Shown here piece after piece: positions 21,564 to 33,302 of a stretch of DNA of 64,000 nt (position 1 is the first letter of the stretch; each line of letters begins with the position of its first letter). Source of the stretch: Zelopaecilomyces penicillatus. Its lineage: Eukaryota > Ascomycota > Sordariomycetes > Hypocreales > Pseudodiploosporaceae. Both the position numbers and the translations under genes were made by a program. The notes beneath the pieces are model-generated. The model ran no database searches and was not told where the DNA came from. It saw only the letters and a list, made by a program, of their open reading frames with translations. The DNA lies in NCBI GenBank assembly GCA_005765155.1, contig VCCP01000002.1, positions 5,084,001 to 5,148,000 on the forward strand. The letters run 5' to 3'.

Positions 21564-22987
21564 TTACCTGGTATGGGCAGCTGTTCCATATCCTCTCATC
21601 GACTCTCGCATCAACCTCTGCGTTTGCTCCTCATCATCTCCATCCATGCCGTCCAAGTCCTCGATCCTCCATACGACCACTGCCCGCAGAAACCCCACGA
21701 CTGCTATACCGCCTATCAAAAGAACACACCCGGCCAAAGCCCCCTTAACCAAAAGACTCTCCTGATTCACCAGCACGGCGCACAGCACGACGGCTGTGAC
21801 TGTTGTGAGGAAGAGAATTGCCGTCTGGATGTAGAGCAGTATGACAGCGGAAAGCCAGCAGATTTCGTGGATAACGAGCGTGCCGAAGCAGAGGATTAGA
21901 ATGAGCGTTAGAGCTGGCGAAGCACCTTTCCAGATCCTATGAAGAAAAGGAAAGAGTATTAGAGAAAAGAGTATAACCCTCAAATAGGGGGAGGAAAAAC
22001 TTACCAGATCCAGTGACTGGGCTCAGAGTCCGTCAACTGACCTACCTTCAGTCCAACAAAGACACTCAGCACCGCCAGCGCAACCGCAATCTGCAACACA
22101 AGAATCAACCCTTGAACGACTGAACGCAACAGCCATCTCGCCACAGCCCGTTCCGCTCCGCCATCCGCCGTCGTGGGCCTCTGAAAACGGTCAGAGTACG
22201 TAGACGATTCCATCGCCCGCAAACGGCGCTGCGAAGTACCATCATCACTGCTCAACGAAGAGGACCAATGGCGCCATCCAGATTGCCACCAATTCGAAAC
22301 GGAGGGTTCGTTGGCTCCCCGAGCCGCAAATCGCGAGGCGCCCCAGAACTCGATTGGGTCAGTGGATCGTTCTAGTTCGTGGACGACGACGATTGGGTTG
22401 CGGTTGGTGGAAAGGGGGGAGTAGGCGGGGGAATGGGGGGTAGCTCCGGATCGAGGAGAACGAGGAGTGAATAAAGAATAGAGTGGCCAGTTTGTGAATA
22501 GTAGCTGCTGCTGAGATTGGTGGTGGGTGTCGGACTCGCTGGAGGAGCGTAGGCTTTCGGAGCTCTCAGAGCTTTCGGAGTCGTAGAATGAATACCCAGG
22601 CGAGCTCGACGTCAGGATAGTAGTCTCAGGGACAGCACCTCTTCCAGGATAGGGGGTAGGACACCTCACGGGGTTCCTTTGACCCGAGATATCCCAGTTC
22701 ATCGCTCCAAGCTGAAGTCTCGGATGGACCGGCCTCTCCATGAACCGAATCGCCCGAATCGCTTGAATCATCACGCTTTCAGATCCTTCAACTTCTTGAT
22801 CCCTTTCTCCTCCTCCCCCTCCTCCTCCTCCTCCTTCTCCTTCTCCTTCTCCTTCTCCTTCTGCTCCACTTCCATCTTCACCTCCCACTTCTCTTCTTCT
22901 TTCCATTCTGTCCTCTTCAGCACTGTACACAGCATCACCGCCTGCGGTATGCTGTAGTACATCCATCATGGGCCAAGAAATGCTCAT
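21564..22987 (-). CDS. Membrane protein of unknown function with acidic/Gly-rich tract
   Basis: A 451-residue protein from exons 22987-22005 and 21936-21564, joined across a 68-nt GTAAGT...ATAG intron that restores an uninterrupted frame (HWIWIWKGA). I do not recognise the family. The N-terminal 300 residues look disordered, with a Glu/Gly tract near residues 44-60 (EGEGEGEGEGGGGGGGGGE) coded by a pyrimidine microsatellite, then Ser-rich segments. Near residue 290-315 comes the first membrane segment (GLILVLQIAVALAVLSVFVG), and exon 2 adds about three more (ALTLILILCFGTLVIHEICW, AVILLYIQTAILFLTTVT, GCVLLIGGIAVVGFL). It ends in an acidic tail (DLDGMDGDDEE). Likely a four-span membrane protein with a long cytosolic N-terminus. 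Confidence 0.7.
22801..22866. repeat. CTC/CTT pyrimidine microsatellite within a gene
   Basis: An interrupted CTC/CTT run inside the coding region of the membrane protein at 21564-22987; on the coding strand it gives the Glu/Gly tract. Confidence 0.8.
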
Positions 22988-23869
22988 TTTTGCGCGCCTT
23001 CTTTTTGTCTTTCACACCTCTCAGAGACGAAGTAAATACAAGCCCTGCGGTTGTCGTACTAAGTAATGGTGAGAAAGAAGTGTAAGTGAAATCTGGCAAA
23101 GTAGAAAATCCCGGTTTATCCTTTTTTTTTTTTTTTTTTCTTCTTCAAGAAAAAAAAAAAGAAACAGCAAAGCAAGAATCTAGTGACGGATGCACAAAGT
23201 GGTTGGCTGGAAGATAAGGGGTGAGGGAGGAAAAAGGTAGGAAGAAGAGAGAAGTGTAAAGCTGGAAGTTTTGTCTGGAAATAGAGAGAACTGATGAGGC
23301 AGTGATAATTCTTTTCCAACAGGTTACCGAGTTTATATATGCAATTCTACAGCAGCGCAAATCTAAACGGCGTAGATGTGAACGCCATCTGAAAATCCAA
23401 CATCACCTCCACAACAAAAAGAACGTCGAGTCAAGTCGAGTCCCTCAAGTCAAAGCATTAATCATACTGTACATTGAACTACTCCTAGCATGGGAAGAAA
23501 AAAGCGAGTTAAAGTATTTCTCTTCCCCCATTGTCCATTCGAAAAGGGTGGATGGGCCGAGTGCTTCTGCCTTGTTCTCTGTTGCTAAACTGAACTGACC
23601 AAATGGCATAGAACGCTTCCCTTTGACACTCGATGAAAATCAATTCCACGACACCAAATTACGGTGACACCTTGTCCCTGAACGGAATATGATCAACAAC
23701 TGCACTTCAATCACCCGTACAACTCAATTACATGCATGAACAAGAAAGAGCCAATAGTTGAACTGGGACTTGAACGGAAAATTGCACTTTTCTTGGTAGC
23801 GAGAAATGAAAGAGAGAAAACAAATGGCTGGTTTCATCATTATTCAGATATACAATACACTGGAGCCGC
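22988..23869. other. Upstream region of the membrane-protein gene
   Basis: The 882 bp between two minus-strand genes. It contains a T18 tract and a perfect AT-rich inverted repeat at 23129-23160. No gene supported; a 98-codon plus-strand frame at 23302-23598 has no recognisable content. Confidence 0.5.
23129..23160. repeat. Perfect 14-bp inverted repeat with CTTC loop
   Basis: Arms 23129-23142 and 23147-23160 (T-rich and A-rich) pair fully, including one C-G pair, around a 4-nt loop. It lies about 140-170 bp upstream of the ATG at 22987. Confidence 0.75.
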
Positions 23870-26326
23870 TTACTCCAAGTTCATTCTTGCTTCGTCACCA
23901 ATCCCCCATTGGCCCCCATCCTTGCCCTGTTTCTGAATCTCCAGCTCTACTGCAAATCCTAAACCGCTTGAATCTTCTTCGCTGACTACGTCGCTCAGCA
24001 CTTCGCTCGTCCTCCTCGGCCGATGTTGCGTCTCCGTTGACGAACGATCGGTTCCTGCACGTCTCCGCATTGATGGCCAGAATCTTGAGGACGTCGAGTT
24101 TAATGACGCCGCATCGTCTGTGCTGGGTTCGTCGGCGGACGTTTGTTCTATCCTAGGCACTGTATTCTCGGCTTGTATTGGTGACACCATCTTCTCGTTG
24201 GCTGTGCTGTATGACGCTATACGGGGGCCGGGGGTGGCTTCGAGCTCCTGTGGCACTTGAGAATCGTCGACTTCCACTAACTCTGCATCGCGATACCACT
24301 TTCTTCGTCTCGTCCACTTTCCCCAGCCATCTACTCCTCTCCGTCCATTCTGCCACTGTAAAGATGTTAGCACAGGTCCAGACCAATTTGAATATGGGTG
24401 ATCGAGTATCAGCATGCATGCGCCACTCACTTTGTTGTCATAATACACCCAACCATTCTTGCCTTCGGTCCCGTCATAATCTACAGCTTCTGATTCATCG
24501 GAAACGCCATCCACACGCCACCGGCTACCTTCCGCCCATTGCCATTGCATCCGGCTGCCATCTTCAACATCTGGTAGTTCAAATTCGTGCTTTTGGGGCA
24601 CCATATTATTATGTTCGTCTGTCCAAGCCGGGCGTTCGTACGCAAAGAGGCTTGTTGTCCATCCCAAGGCAACCCAACGCCGCTGATTCTCGTAAATGAT
24701 AAAAGTAAACTTAACGCCAGCGCTTCTCACGCTTGCGTTGCTTCCGCCCCGGTTGTTCACCTGCAGACTAGAAGGCCCTGCCGATGAAGCTTTGCTGAGC
24801 TCCGACTCTTGTTTGCCCAGCCCCGTCTCTCTGCCGGTTACGCCTGTGGGGCCTTCGAAATTGAGGCCAGTGATTGCTTCAGCCAACTGACGAACAGTGG
24901 CACTCCTCCAAATGATGACCCGTGACACCCTCATGACCTTTGAATGCCAGGTCAAGACGATGGTTCCAGCCAGGAACACAGCCCGCCGGGTAGTGATAAT
25001 CCTCCACGGAGACATAGTAAGTGCAATCCAGAATGGAGTAACTATCAGCAATCGCATGAACATGGCTGTCAGCGCCGGTTTGGTCGTGGCACTTGTAGGG
25101 GTTCTCTGGGTGCTTAAGAAGTCGGTCATCTCTAACAGTGGACCCATAAGAAGGTTGCATCTTCCCGTAAACTCCTTGAGCGTGTCTACAATTTCATCCA
25201 GCGTCTTCTGGTGCTTGGTATTTGTAACCTCGGAAACAGCTCTCTGGTGTCTCGGCTGGGCACCATTACCATTTCCCTTGGTTCCCTCAGCTTGGCCATT
25301 CGCTCCGGCTCCAAGTTTCTTTGCGGTTGTATCCTTCACCTCTCTTGCAGGAGGTTCGTTCCACCCGCTGGTGCTCAAGGGGCTATACCTCCGGCCATAC
25401 ATGCCTGCAATGAGAGCGGCACCCACCACAACGGGGCCAGCCCTCATCAACACAACATCTCCATATAAAACGATGGCCCAAAACGCAGAAAGTAGCAGGA
25501 AGCTCTGCCACGGGTCACCGGTACTCCATGTCAACAATCCAACAAAGTTATTTAGCGGTAGAAGGAACGGGTGGCTATAGGCGAGAGCGCGGGTGATTTG
25601 CGGCGGAGTGGCGAGAAGAAGGGGGCTCTTTTGGTGGACAAGGACGGTTGAGCGTCGTGTAGAGCGCGAGGGCGTATTCGCGGAGAGGGTTACGGGAGAA
25701 AAGGCAGCGTAGGTTGGAGGTGCAGAGCCGAGAGAGTCGAAGGCGGATGGCGAAGTGCCAAGCGAAGCGTCGTCGCGAGAAGACATTGGCGTGCCGAACC
25801 ACGGAATGTCCTATAAATCAAATCGCGGCCAATAGGTCAGCAAGCTTGCAAGACTTCGGTTGCAAGACGATGATGTGTTCGACGTCCTGTTCCGCAGCAT
25901 GCAGCCCTGCGCAGGAGACAGCGCTGGCTGCAGACTCGCGAGAGAGACTCGCGTTGCGCGGCTGTGGCGAGACCTGCAGGCAAGCAATGAACAAGGCAAG
26001 CAGATGTGGCCAGCAGTCGGACAAGGGTAGGCAAAGACAAAAAGGTGGAGGCAGAAGCAGAAGCAGAGGTAGAGGTTAGAGGTCATAGATACAAGAGAGC
26101 CAGGGCGCAACGCCTCGTCTCATGACATCACATGGCGGTGGGGTCGGTGATGACAAGTACGGTAATGGCCTACGTGTTCATCGTGGCAGGCAAGAAAACA
26201 GTAGCATCATAGAGGGCAACAGCACGTGGCAGTGTAGAAGGGATCATAGACAACGGTTTTGAATGCGAATTGACTGAGGGTAGGCGGTGGAGTGACGATG
26301 AAACTGGCACTTACCATGGCAGCCAT
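23870..26326 (-). CDS. Pex30/Pex23-family peroxin with dysferlin (DysF) domain
   Basis: An integral ER/peroxisome membrane protein of the Pex23 family, which shapes ER sites of peroxisome and lipid-droplet formation. The preferred model has exons 26326-26315, 25810-24431 and 24355-23870, giving 625 residues. The 12-nt first exon codes MAAM and ends in a perfect GTAAGT donor; the 504-nt intron has a CTGAC branch site and TATAG acceptor and continues with DIPWFGTPMSS in frame. A simpler start at 25786 is possible. Membrane segments lie in the first third (LLTWSTGDPWQSFLLLSAFW, VVVGAALIAGMYG) and middle (MRLLIVTPFWIALTMSP). The DysF region has KFTFIIYENQRRWVALGW, then WVYYDNK joined across a 75-nt intron to WQNGRRGVDGWGKWTRRRKW, the usual W-rich ending. 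That intron has no stop codon and is a multiple of three. Confidence 0.83.
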
Positions 26327-27464
26327 CAAGAAGCGAGGCGATCTCGTATAACTTCACGCAGATTACCCCAGACGTCCCAACGTCATCTGGTGTCTAGAGG
26401 TTGCGCAAATTCGTACAGCGTGTGATGGAAGTACAGCAGACGGCAGTTGGGTAATGACAGTGGACAAACGGCGCACATGCGCATACAGAAGCGGACTGAA
26501 CCAGACTGGACTGGATCAGGTTACTTGTCTAGCAATCGCACGCAGTTCCCAGATCCCCAAGGCAGGGAAGAGTAGAGGGAGAGAGAAAGAGAGGGACGGG
26601 GGGGGGGGATGCTTTGCTGGCGCTACCCAGAGGCGAAGATGCCGATGCTGTGTTTCATCTCCAAGCAATGGAGCCGTGAAGTGCGACGATAGAAGAGGCG
26701 GCGATGGAGGGATAGGAATTTGGGTTTGGATTTCTTTCTGACGCGGCGCAGCGCATTCAAGGTCTCAATCGCCCACCCGCCCCAGTGCCGAGGACCAAGA
26801 CGGTGCTGACCGACAGCTTTGAACCAGCTGCAGCACCCATGCCCACGTGAGAGGCCTGCGCTCAACGACGGGGGCCGTTTATGCGCTGTAAGTTCTCTGG
26901 AAATACACTGAACAGCCACTAGTCACTGGACAACGGCATCTTTCTCAGTGAACAAGTGCCTGGCAGGTTGCCACCTGAACTGTGTCACATGTAAATCAGG
27001 CCCTGCAGCCTAATGACAGGCGACATTCTCGTCACGCACCATGCCTCTTCTGGAACAGGGCAGGGTGGGTTCTTATTGGTGGTGGGGTTTCCCCAACTCC
27101 ACCCTTTGAAAGTCAGGGTAGCTTGATCGATCAAGGGAGGGGAAGAATATGAAGAAGACCCTTGCAAAGTTGTGAGGCTATTGATCATCTTGAGGGGCTT
27201 CTTCACTTTACGGCATTGTTGTATGGGGCAAGTCAAAGCAGTATTCATGCCATAAGCACTATTGATTCAAGTTAGGTAGGCATTATTATCGACAGTTCCT
27301 TGGTGAAAATCTATAAAGACGAACTACCAGCCACTGCCAACACCCCCCATCCGTCTCCCACCAATTCTCAATCATCATAACGTGGATATCATATCCGGAG
27401 CTCCGGAGTTTGTTTGTCGAATTGAAAAAAGGACGTTGAATCAACGCGCATATGCCGTTATGAT
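26327..27464. other. Upstream region of the peroxin gene
   Basis: The 1.1 kb between the peroxin start and the 3' end of the metallothionein gene, both on the minus strand. It has a G9 run at about 26600-26608. Open frames of up to 98 codons show no family features. Confidence 0.4.
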
Positions 27465-27654
27465 TTAGCAGTCGCCACATCCGGCGCAAGTGCCTGTCAT
27501 CAACATGTCAGCACATGATCCAAATGCCATGCCGTAATAGCTCGAGAGCGGCCTAAAGGTAAAAAGAAATGATTGGGAAAGAAAATCAGGCGAACGTACA
27601 GCTAGAGCCGCAGCCGCAAGCGGCGCCAGAAGAACATCCACAGTTGCCAGCCAT
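27465..27654 (-). CDS. Copper-type metallothionein, 27 residues
   Basis: A tiny cytosolic metal-binding protein. Exons 27654-27600 and 27493-27465 join across a 106-nt GTACGT...ACAG intron to give MAGNCGCSSGAACGCGSSC followed by TCAGCGDC. The product is 27 residues with 8 cysteines, mostly in C-x-C pairs, no aromatic residue, and rich in Gly and Ser; size and spacing match the Neurospora type of fungal copper metallothionein. Such proteins bind Cu(I) in a thiolate cluster and buffer excess copper. The unspliced frame ends after CTFA, losing the last three cysteines. A TATATAA box lies on the minus strand 114-120 bp upstream of the ATG, and an AGGGG stress-type element at 27749-27753. Confidence 0.85.
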
Positions 27655-29539
27655 TTTGGTTGAGTGAGGAGGAGGAGTTGGTGGTTTTGAAAGTGGTTTG
27701 TTATGCTTGGAAAGATGATGATGTGCTTTGGATAGTGAGGAGAAAGAGAGGGGAGACAACAGGCAGCTTATATAGACCAAGTTGGGTCTTTTTGCGTGAT
27801 TTGTGCCGTTTCCACACTTTCTTCGAGATTCCAAGCGCAATACCTCCCCCCACTCACACAAGGCGTGGTTTGTGCGGATTTGCGGCGTTGCTTTGGATTC
27901 GGGGTGGCTGTGAAGTTTTCTTAGTTGACAGGTCCCTGTAACTTTCAAGTGACAGGCGGCCGCTGGGACCTGAGCTCCCATAGCTGTCAGTGGTCACCCA
28001 GCAGGTGGCTCAAATGCTGTAGATCCGGAACTTACAGTGGGTAGGTGGAGGGTGTGATGCACCCACTGTAACAGCTCATCAACCCCTCAACACCCCTCCA
28101 ACATGGCATGGAAGGATGCCTCGGCTCAGCAATTTACGTACCGTCAAGATATAATCACATATCTTGACCCCATATAGCTCCCAGCTCGTCCTCGATCCAG
28201 CCATTAGCAGCAATCATGATCAGGCTAAATGAACTACAAAAATGATTTGAATGATTTGAAAATTCCCAATGATGCTAGCGTGCCGTCAGCTATCGCTCAC
28301 ATCACTCACTGGTTGGCGATTGATGAATGATCCGAGACACGGCAAAGTTGCAAAACCCCGTCTCATACAATGCCTTGGGAAACCCCGTTGGGGATCAAGA
28401 TTCATCAAGCGGGTCTAGTGAGGTATAAGCAGTCACATACAGGTCAAGAGGAAGTCTCCACAAGATATTCCATGGAACCGTGTTTGGAAAAGCGAAACCC
28501 TACAAGTAGTGGGCTGAGCGGCGGTTAACGGGTATGAAAGAGGACGGGTTTTAACAGAACATTTCACAATGAAGAGTAAACGTATTTCAGTTGTCTGAGT
28601 TCCGTGGTCAGTTAATTTTAGTCACCTTTGTAACCGACTTAATTACAATCTTTTGGCATGCATGAGGGTACTTTCCTTAAAATAAGAGAGCCAATACGAA
28701 GGGCATCTCATCACAGAACAAAGTAAACAAAGTTTCATGTTAGAGACATCTAGTTCCAAAAATGCCTTGACAAAATTTCCAGCTGGCTGAAGATATACAA
28801 CTTCCACATTGGCAGCTCCCTAGCCATTCCCCAGACATTTATCCATATAATATCAGTGTTGGTGTTGATTGGGCTTTGGCCATCTCCTCGTATGCACTTA
28901 GTAAGAATTCACCAAACAATCCAGCCCACCCTGCAAAGTGTAATCCAATGGTTCCTACAGGCGAATGACGACTGCCTGGCCCAGCCACCCGCTCTTCAAC
29001 CCCACGCTTTCCCCTCAAATGGATATACCAGGCTTGCATACGGAATAAAACTGAAAGATTCATTTCCCCGATAGCTAATTATGATGCCAGTTTGCTATGG
29101 AAAATATTTCCATGTCCTCAATCCGAGTACACATCGTCCAATGCCGGGGATTGGTGGGTTGTAGAGCATTGATCTCATGGCGCTCGAGGTAGAAAAGCTG
29201 CATCTTAAAGATATGTTCCAAAATACACAGTACTTCACATCTCCAATCAAGGACTAGATTACACCTACTATACTAGGTATACATATTCGGTAAAAATACA
29301 CATCAATACTGGCACGGCCATCTAGTCTGACAATCCCCTGTCATCATACCTGGTGTAAGCCTGTCTGAAAGTGGGGGAATCACGACTGGATTCTGCTATT
29401 AATCCTCCTCCACCAGTTCTCTTCTTTAATAATTAATCCATCATCCTCCACTCCAGTCTCAAATCCCTAACGCAAATCACCAAAGCAAGGAAGATCCCCC
29501 AGCTCAAAACATTGCCTCACTTCCACATCCGCCCACCCA
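27655..29539. other. Divergent region between metallothionein and intradiol dioxygenase
   Basis: About 1.9 kb holding promoters for the metallothionein (minus) and the dioxygenase (plus). No gene supported. CACCC/GGGTG-like short motifs and AT-rich parts are present, but I see no RNA or repeat. Confidence 0.4.
27768..27774 (-). promoter_or_regulatory. TATA box of the metallothionein gene
   Basis: TATATAA on the minus strand, 114-120 bp upstream of the metallothionein ATG, a fitting position for a strongly inducible gene. Confidence 0.5.
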
Positions 29540-30938
29540 ATGCGGCTGTTAATCTCAGCTCTGGCCGCCCTCGCGGCGTCTACGGGCTTCATCCATGTCT
29601 CAGCCCACCCGGGCGAGGACCACAGCGCCGAATTGAACCTGCGTCGCCGGTTCCTCGCCGAAAACGCTGCCAATTTGAACCATTGCACCGACAAGATCAA
29701 GTCCAGAGGCATGGCCGAGCGCGCTGCTGCCCGCCGCGACCAGATGGCTGCTGAAATGAGACGCAAGCGCGGCCTGGATAGTATGCTTTCCTCAACTGCA
29801 TTAACCATTCTCTCCTTCCACCCCTCGTCTTGTGCTATACTACCTACCTTTCCTACCAACCTCACTCAATCTTGATCTCCCATCCAAATACAAAAAAAAT
29901 ATCAATTCTCGCTAACCCTTTCAATAGAGCGCGCTGTTCGCGGGTCTCACCTTGATTATACTATTAAGCCGGATCTGGCTACTATTTTTACTGAGAAATC
30001 GTCATGTGTGCTTTCTCCCCAAGAAATGGAGGGCCCGTACTGTATGTGACCCTGAAGAACCAGGCTTCTCATCAAATATCAGGGCGAATGTTTAGTGCTA
30101 ACTCGCTCTCACATGCAACAGACGTGGCGGGCGAGTACATCCGGGAAGAGCTCGTGGAGGATCAGGAAGGCATAATTCTGGCCTTTGGGATCCAGTTCCT
30201 GGATACTACAACCTGCGAGCCCGTTGTCGGAGCTTATGTCGACGTCTGGAGTACGTTGGTTTCTTTCAAGTCAATCCTTTTCTTTCTTTCACAGTCCTTG
30301 CAGAAACTCGACTACTCTTGTTGTTTCGATTTCATGGGATAAAGAAACCATTCAACAGACGACTAACAGCTCCCTTTCCAGGCTGCAACTCTACGGGTAT
30401 CTACGGCGGCGTGATGAACGAAGAAAACGGCAATGGCAAAGCGGACCCCAGCAATATCAACAAGACCTGGCTCCGCGGCGTCGCAAAAACGGACAAGGAC
30501 GGAATCGTCTCCTTCATCACCCTCTTCCCGGGCCATTACCACGGCCGCGCGCCACACATCCACGTTCTAACCCACCTAAACGCAAAGCCAAACTCCGACG
30601 GAACTCTAATCGACTCAACAGCTGCCCACGTCGGCCAAATGTACTTCAGCCAGAGCATCATCGACGAGGTCGAAACGCGATCCCCCTACAATACCAACCG
30701 ACAGCCCCTTACTAGGAACAAGGACGACCGAGCCTTGCAGGAGGATCTTTCTGCGGGTGGGGACCCGTATATGGCGCTTATGGAGATGGGCGTCAGTGTT
30801 GATGATGGCATGCTGGGCTGGATCTCCTATGGCATCAACACCACCTATTCACGTGAGGTCAAGGTCGTGGGGACATTTCACCCGGACTCTGGAGCTCCCA
30901 AAGAAACCAACATTCCCTTCAGCGACGAGCTCAAGTGA
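29540..30938 (+). CDS. Secreted intradiol ring-cleavage dioxygenase
   Basis: A non-heme Fe(III) enzyme that opens catechol-type rings between the two hydroxyls. Exons 29540-29780, 29928-30041, 30122-30250 and 30382-30938 give 346 residues. A signal peptide is clear (MRLLISALAALAASTGFIHV, cleavage likely after VSA), so the enzyme is extracellular, unlike the cytosolic beta-ketoadipate enzymes. The EMEGPYY motif (114-119) spans a splice junction. Candidate iron ligands are Tyr169 in STGIYGG, Tyr214 in GHYHGRAPHIHV, and His220 and His222 in the same motif. The length and the N-terminal Arg-rich helix (AERAAARRDQM) match the fungal extracellular group. Likely substrates are lignin- or plant-phenolic-derived catechols. 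The neighbours give no pathway link. Confidence 0.9.
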
Positions 30939-31709
30939 GACACAAAAGGGGGAAACGAATAAAATAGGAGGGAGATGACCCCAATTCACCCACTCACTCA
31001 TACCTCCCGTTCCCACGATTACAGCTTATGTACATTGCGCTGGTATTATTTGTGTTGCCTGGTTATTATGCAAGCATCGGTTACTGCCACAACATTATTT
31101 AAAGCAAGACTTTCAGCCCGTATGATTATGAAGAAATGAAGTATCAATCATTATAGTTCAACCGGTTCATTAATGCATGAGGTGACCCAATCGACTTCAC
31201 AAGTATTACCAATAAACTCACAAACAGAGTGGACACTCAACCCACATGGTGCTCAAATTGGTATTTCTCATTTTCACAAGAACAAATACAGACATGGCCA
31301 CCTTTTCTCCATATTCATGTCCAGCTGGGGGGTGACATGGATAACCACATGGGTGTCGTACCCGGTGGGGAGTCATATATTGGAAGGTGTATTACATTGT
31401 ACTCACCGTATCGGGGACTGGATCCATGTTTTGCATCGGCGTAATTCATCATATTTTGCCATGACATTTGGGTTTCCCCGGTAGCCCGGTTGGTACATAT
31501 ACCATCTCAGCAAAGGTGAACAAACAAACCATACATCAACGCCTGTGTCTATGCTAGCGTTCTAGTTTAGTTTCTATTCTATCCGGCTACAATGGTTTCT
31601 GTGCGTATACAACGTAACTATTCATCATCACCATCTTGTTAGCAATGGCTCATCCCAAACATCATCACCAAGTGGTAATGTAGACTAAGACACCCTGGGC
31701 TCAGACTCA
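30939..31709. other. Convergent intergenic region
   Basis: The 771 bp between the 3' ends of the dioxygenase and the methyltransferase. Nothing recognised. Confidence 0.5.
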
Positions 31710-33302
31710 CTATGGCCAATAGGCATGAACACTCATATCCCGCAAATCCTTTCGCAGCAGCGCCGAAAACACCCTAATCTCATCCTCGGACCAACCCAGG
31801 CCCTTTTGGAATAGCCTCATCGTCAAGCCCTCGAGGTGATTCATCAGATTGTAGTGCTCCCACATGCCAATGAGCTTGAGGCGCTTATCCTTGGCCCAAG
31901 GCCCGCAGGGCACCTTGAACACTTCCTGGGTGACGTTGTCGAAGCCGCTTTTGTCAAACATGGCGGCCCAGCGGGTCGGGTCGTCGATGGGGGTGCCGAA
32001 TTTGGCGCAGGCGTCGCCGAGAAGGTTGGACCATTTCTGGAATGTGTTTTTTTCGAGGAGTGTGCCGTCGTCGCGCTGGAGGAGGCCGACGATGCAGTGG
32101 AATTCTAGCCATCCACCGGGTTTGAGATGTCTATTAACGCCCGGAAAGAACATGGTTAGTATGTCCAGAAATTTGTTAATGGTCAGATGATTCGAGAAAG
32201 ATGAGAGTTCAAAGGAGTTCCAAAGAAGAAGAAGAAGAAAAGGGGGGCGACGGAACCTGTAGCACTGATCAATGAGTCTTGGGAAATCTCGAATGGACAG
32301 AATCAGATCGCGGGAGAAGATAAAGTCGGCAGTGTTATCCTTCCATGTCCACGGCTGCTCAATATCATCCAGCTCAAACTGGCAATTGGGAGGGACCCTG
32401 AAGAAATGACACGGCTCCTTTAGCAAATGAACCTTCCAAAGGTCATGATGATGGTGAATTCTTGCTCACCATTGAGGTTGTGTAGGTGCTATATCAATAC
32501 CGAGAACCTTTTTTCCATCGTTGAGTATATAGTTGGTTCTGTTAAAGGGGAAAGGACAGAGAGAGCTATACCTGTGCGCCGGGGTAATCATCCGCCACTT
32601 CTACAGCCCATATGCCTGTTTTTGTCACACAAACATGATCAGTAGATATTCTGCATAGTGATGTTTGATGGTAAGTGGCTAGAGAAACTTACCAGTTCCA
32701 CATCCCAAGTCCAATATCCTCTGTGGGTTCTCAGATATCGGCGCTAGAAATCGCTTCTTATTCAACAGGGCATAGTATTTGGCGTGGCACAAGTCTATGC
32801 GGTCTAGTTCTTCATCGTCCATAGGAAATCCATATTCTGCGAACGGGTCCAGAGTCAGCGTTTTTAATGTTTAAAATGACGATAAAAAACTGTTTGTCCC
32901 AGACCACTCACCTTCTCTGCCGTAGACGGCATATGTACGCTGTCCCTCTCCCACGGCACCATTGAAGACTGAGGATGTTACAGAAGCGAGCGAGGACTCG
33001 CGACTTGCGGCTTCGTTGCCCTAATATCCAGTCAGTGACTAGAAGGATTGTCTGTTGCTGTGTTTATTTTCTCTCTTTCTTTCTTTGTCTTGGTTTACCC
33101 CAGATCTATTACAGTGCTTGAGACTACCAACCTCATCTAATAAACCCAATGCCTATGAAATCAATAATAATAAAAATGATTAGCTTGTGGAACATGGGCC
33201 CAATGTTCATAACAGTCAATTGGTCGCATAGTAACTAATTAGGGGACGCACCTCATCATCCGCCTGCAGCAAGTCTTCAGGAGTCTCATGTGGCTGCGCC
33301 AT
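31710..33302 (-). CDS. LaeA-like SAM-dependent methyltransferase
   Basis: A class I methyltransferase of 322 residues from eight exons: 33302-33252, 33152-33132, 33020-32912, 32836-32693, 32615-32572, 32507-32470, 32397-32257 and 32130-31710. All joins keep frame and have GT-AG ends. The second exon is only 21 nt (ALGLLDE). Motif I is ILDLGCGTGIWAVEVAD, split by an intron inside GTG, and the SAM acidic loop follows as VLGIDIAPTQPQW. The post-motif region has PWTWKDNTADFIFSRDLILS and HLKPGGWLEFH, the usual layout of the LaeA/TAM group. Many relatives affect or take part in secondary metabolism, but most LaeA-like paralogues have no known target, so a regulatory role here is only a possibility. 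The N-terminus is short and acidic. Confidence 0.85.

Noticed and set aside
24897..25580. 227-codon plus-strand frame
   Set aside because: Antisense shadow of the Pex30-like peroxin.
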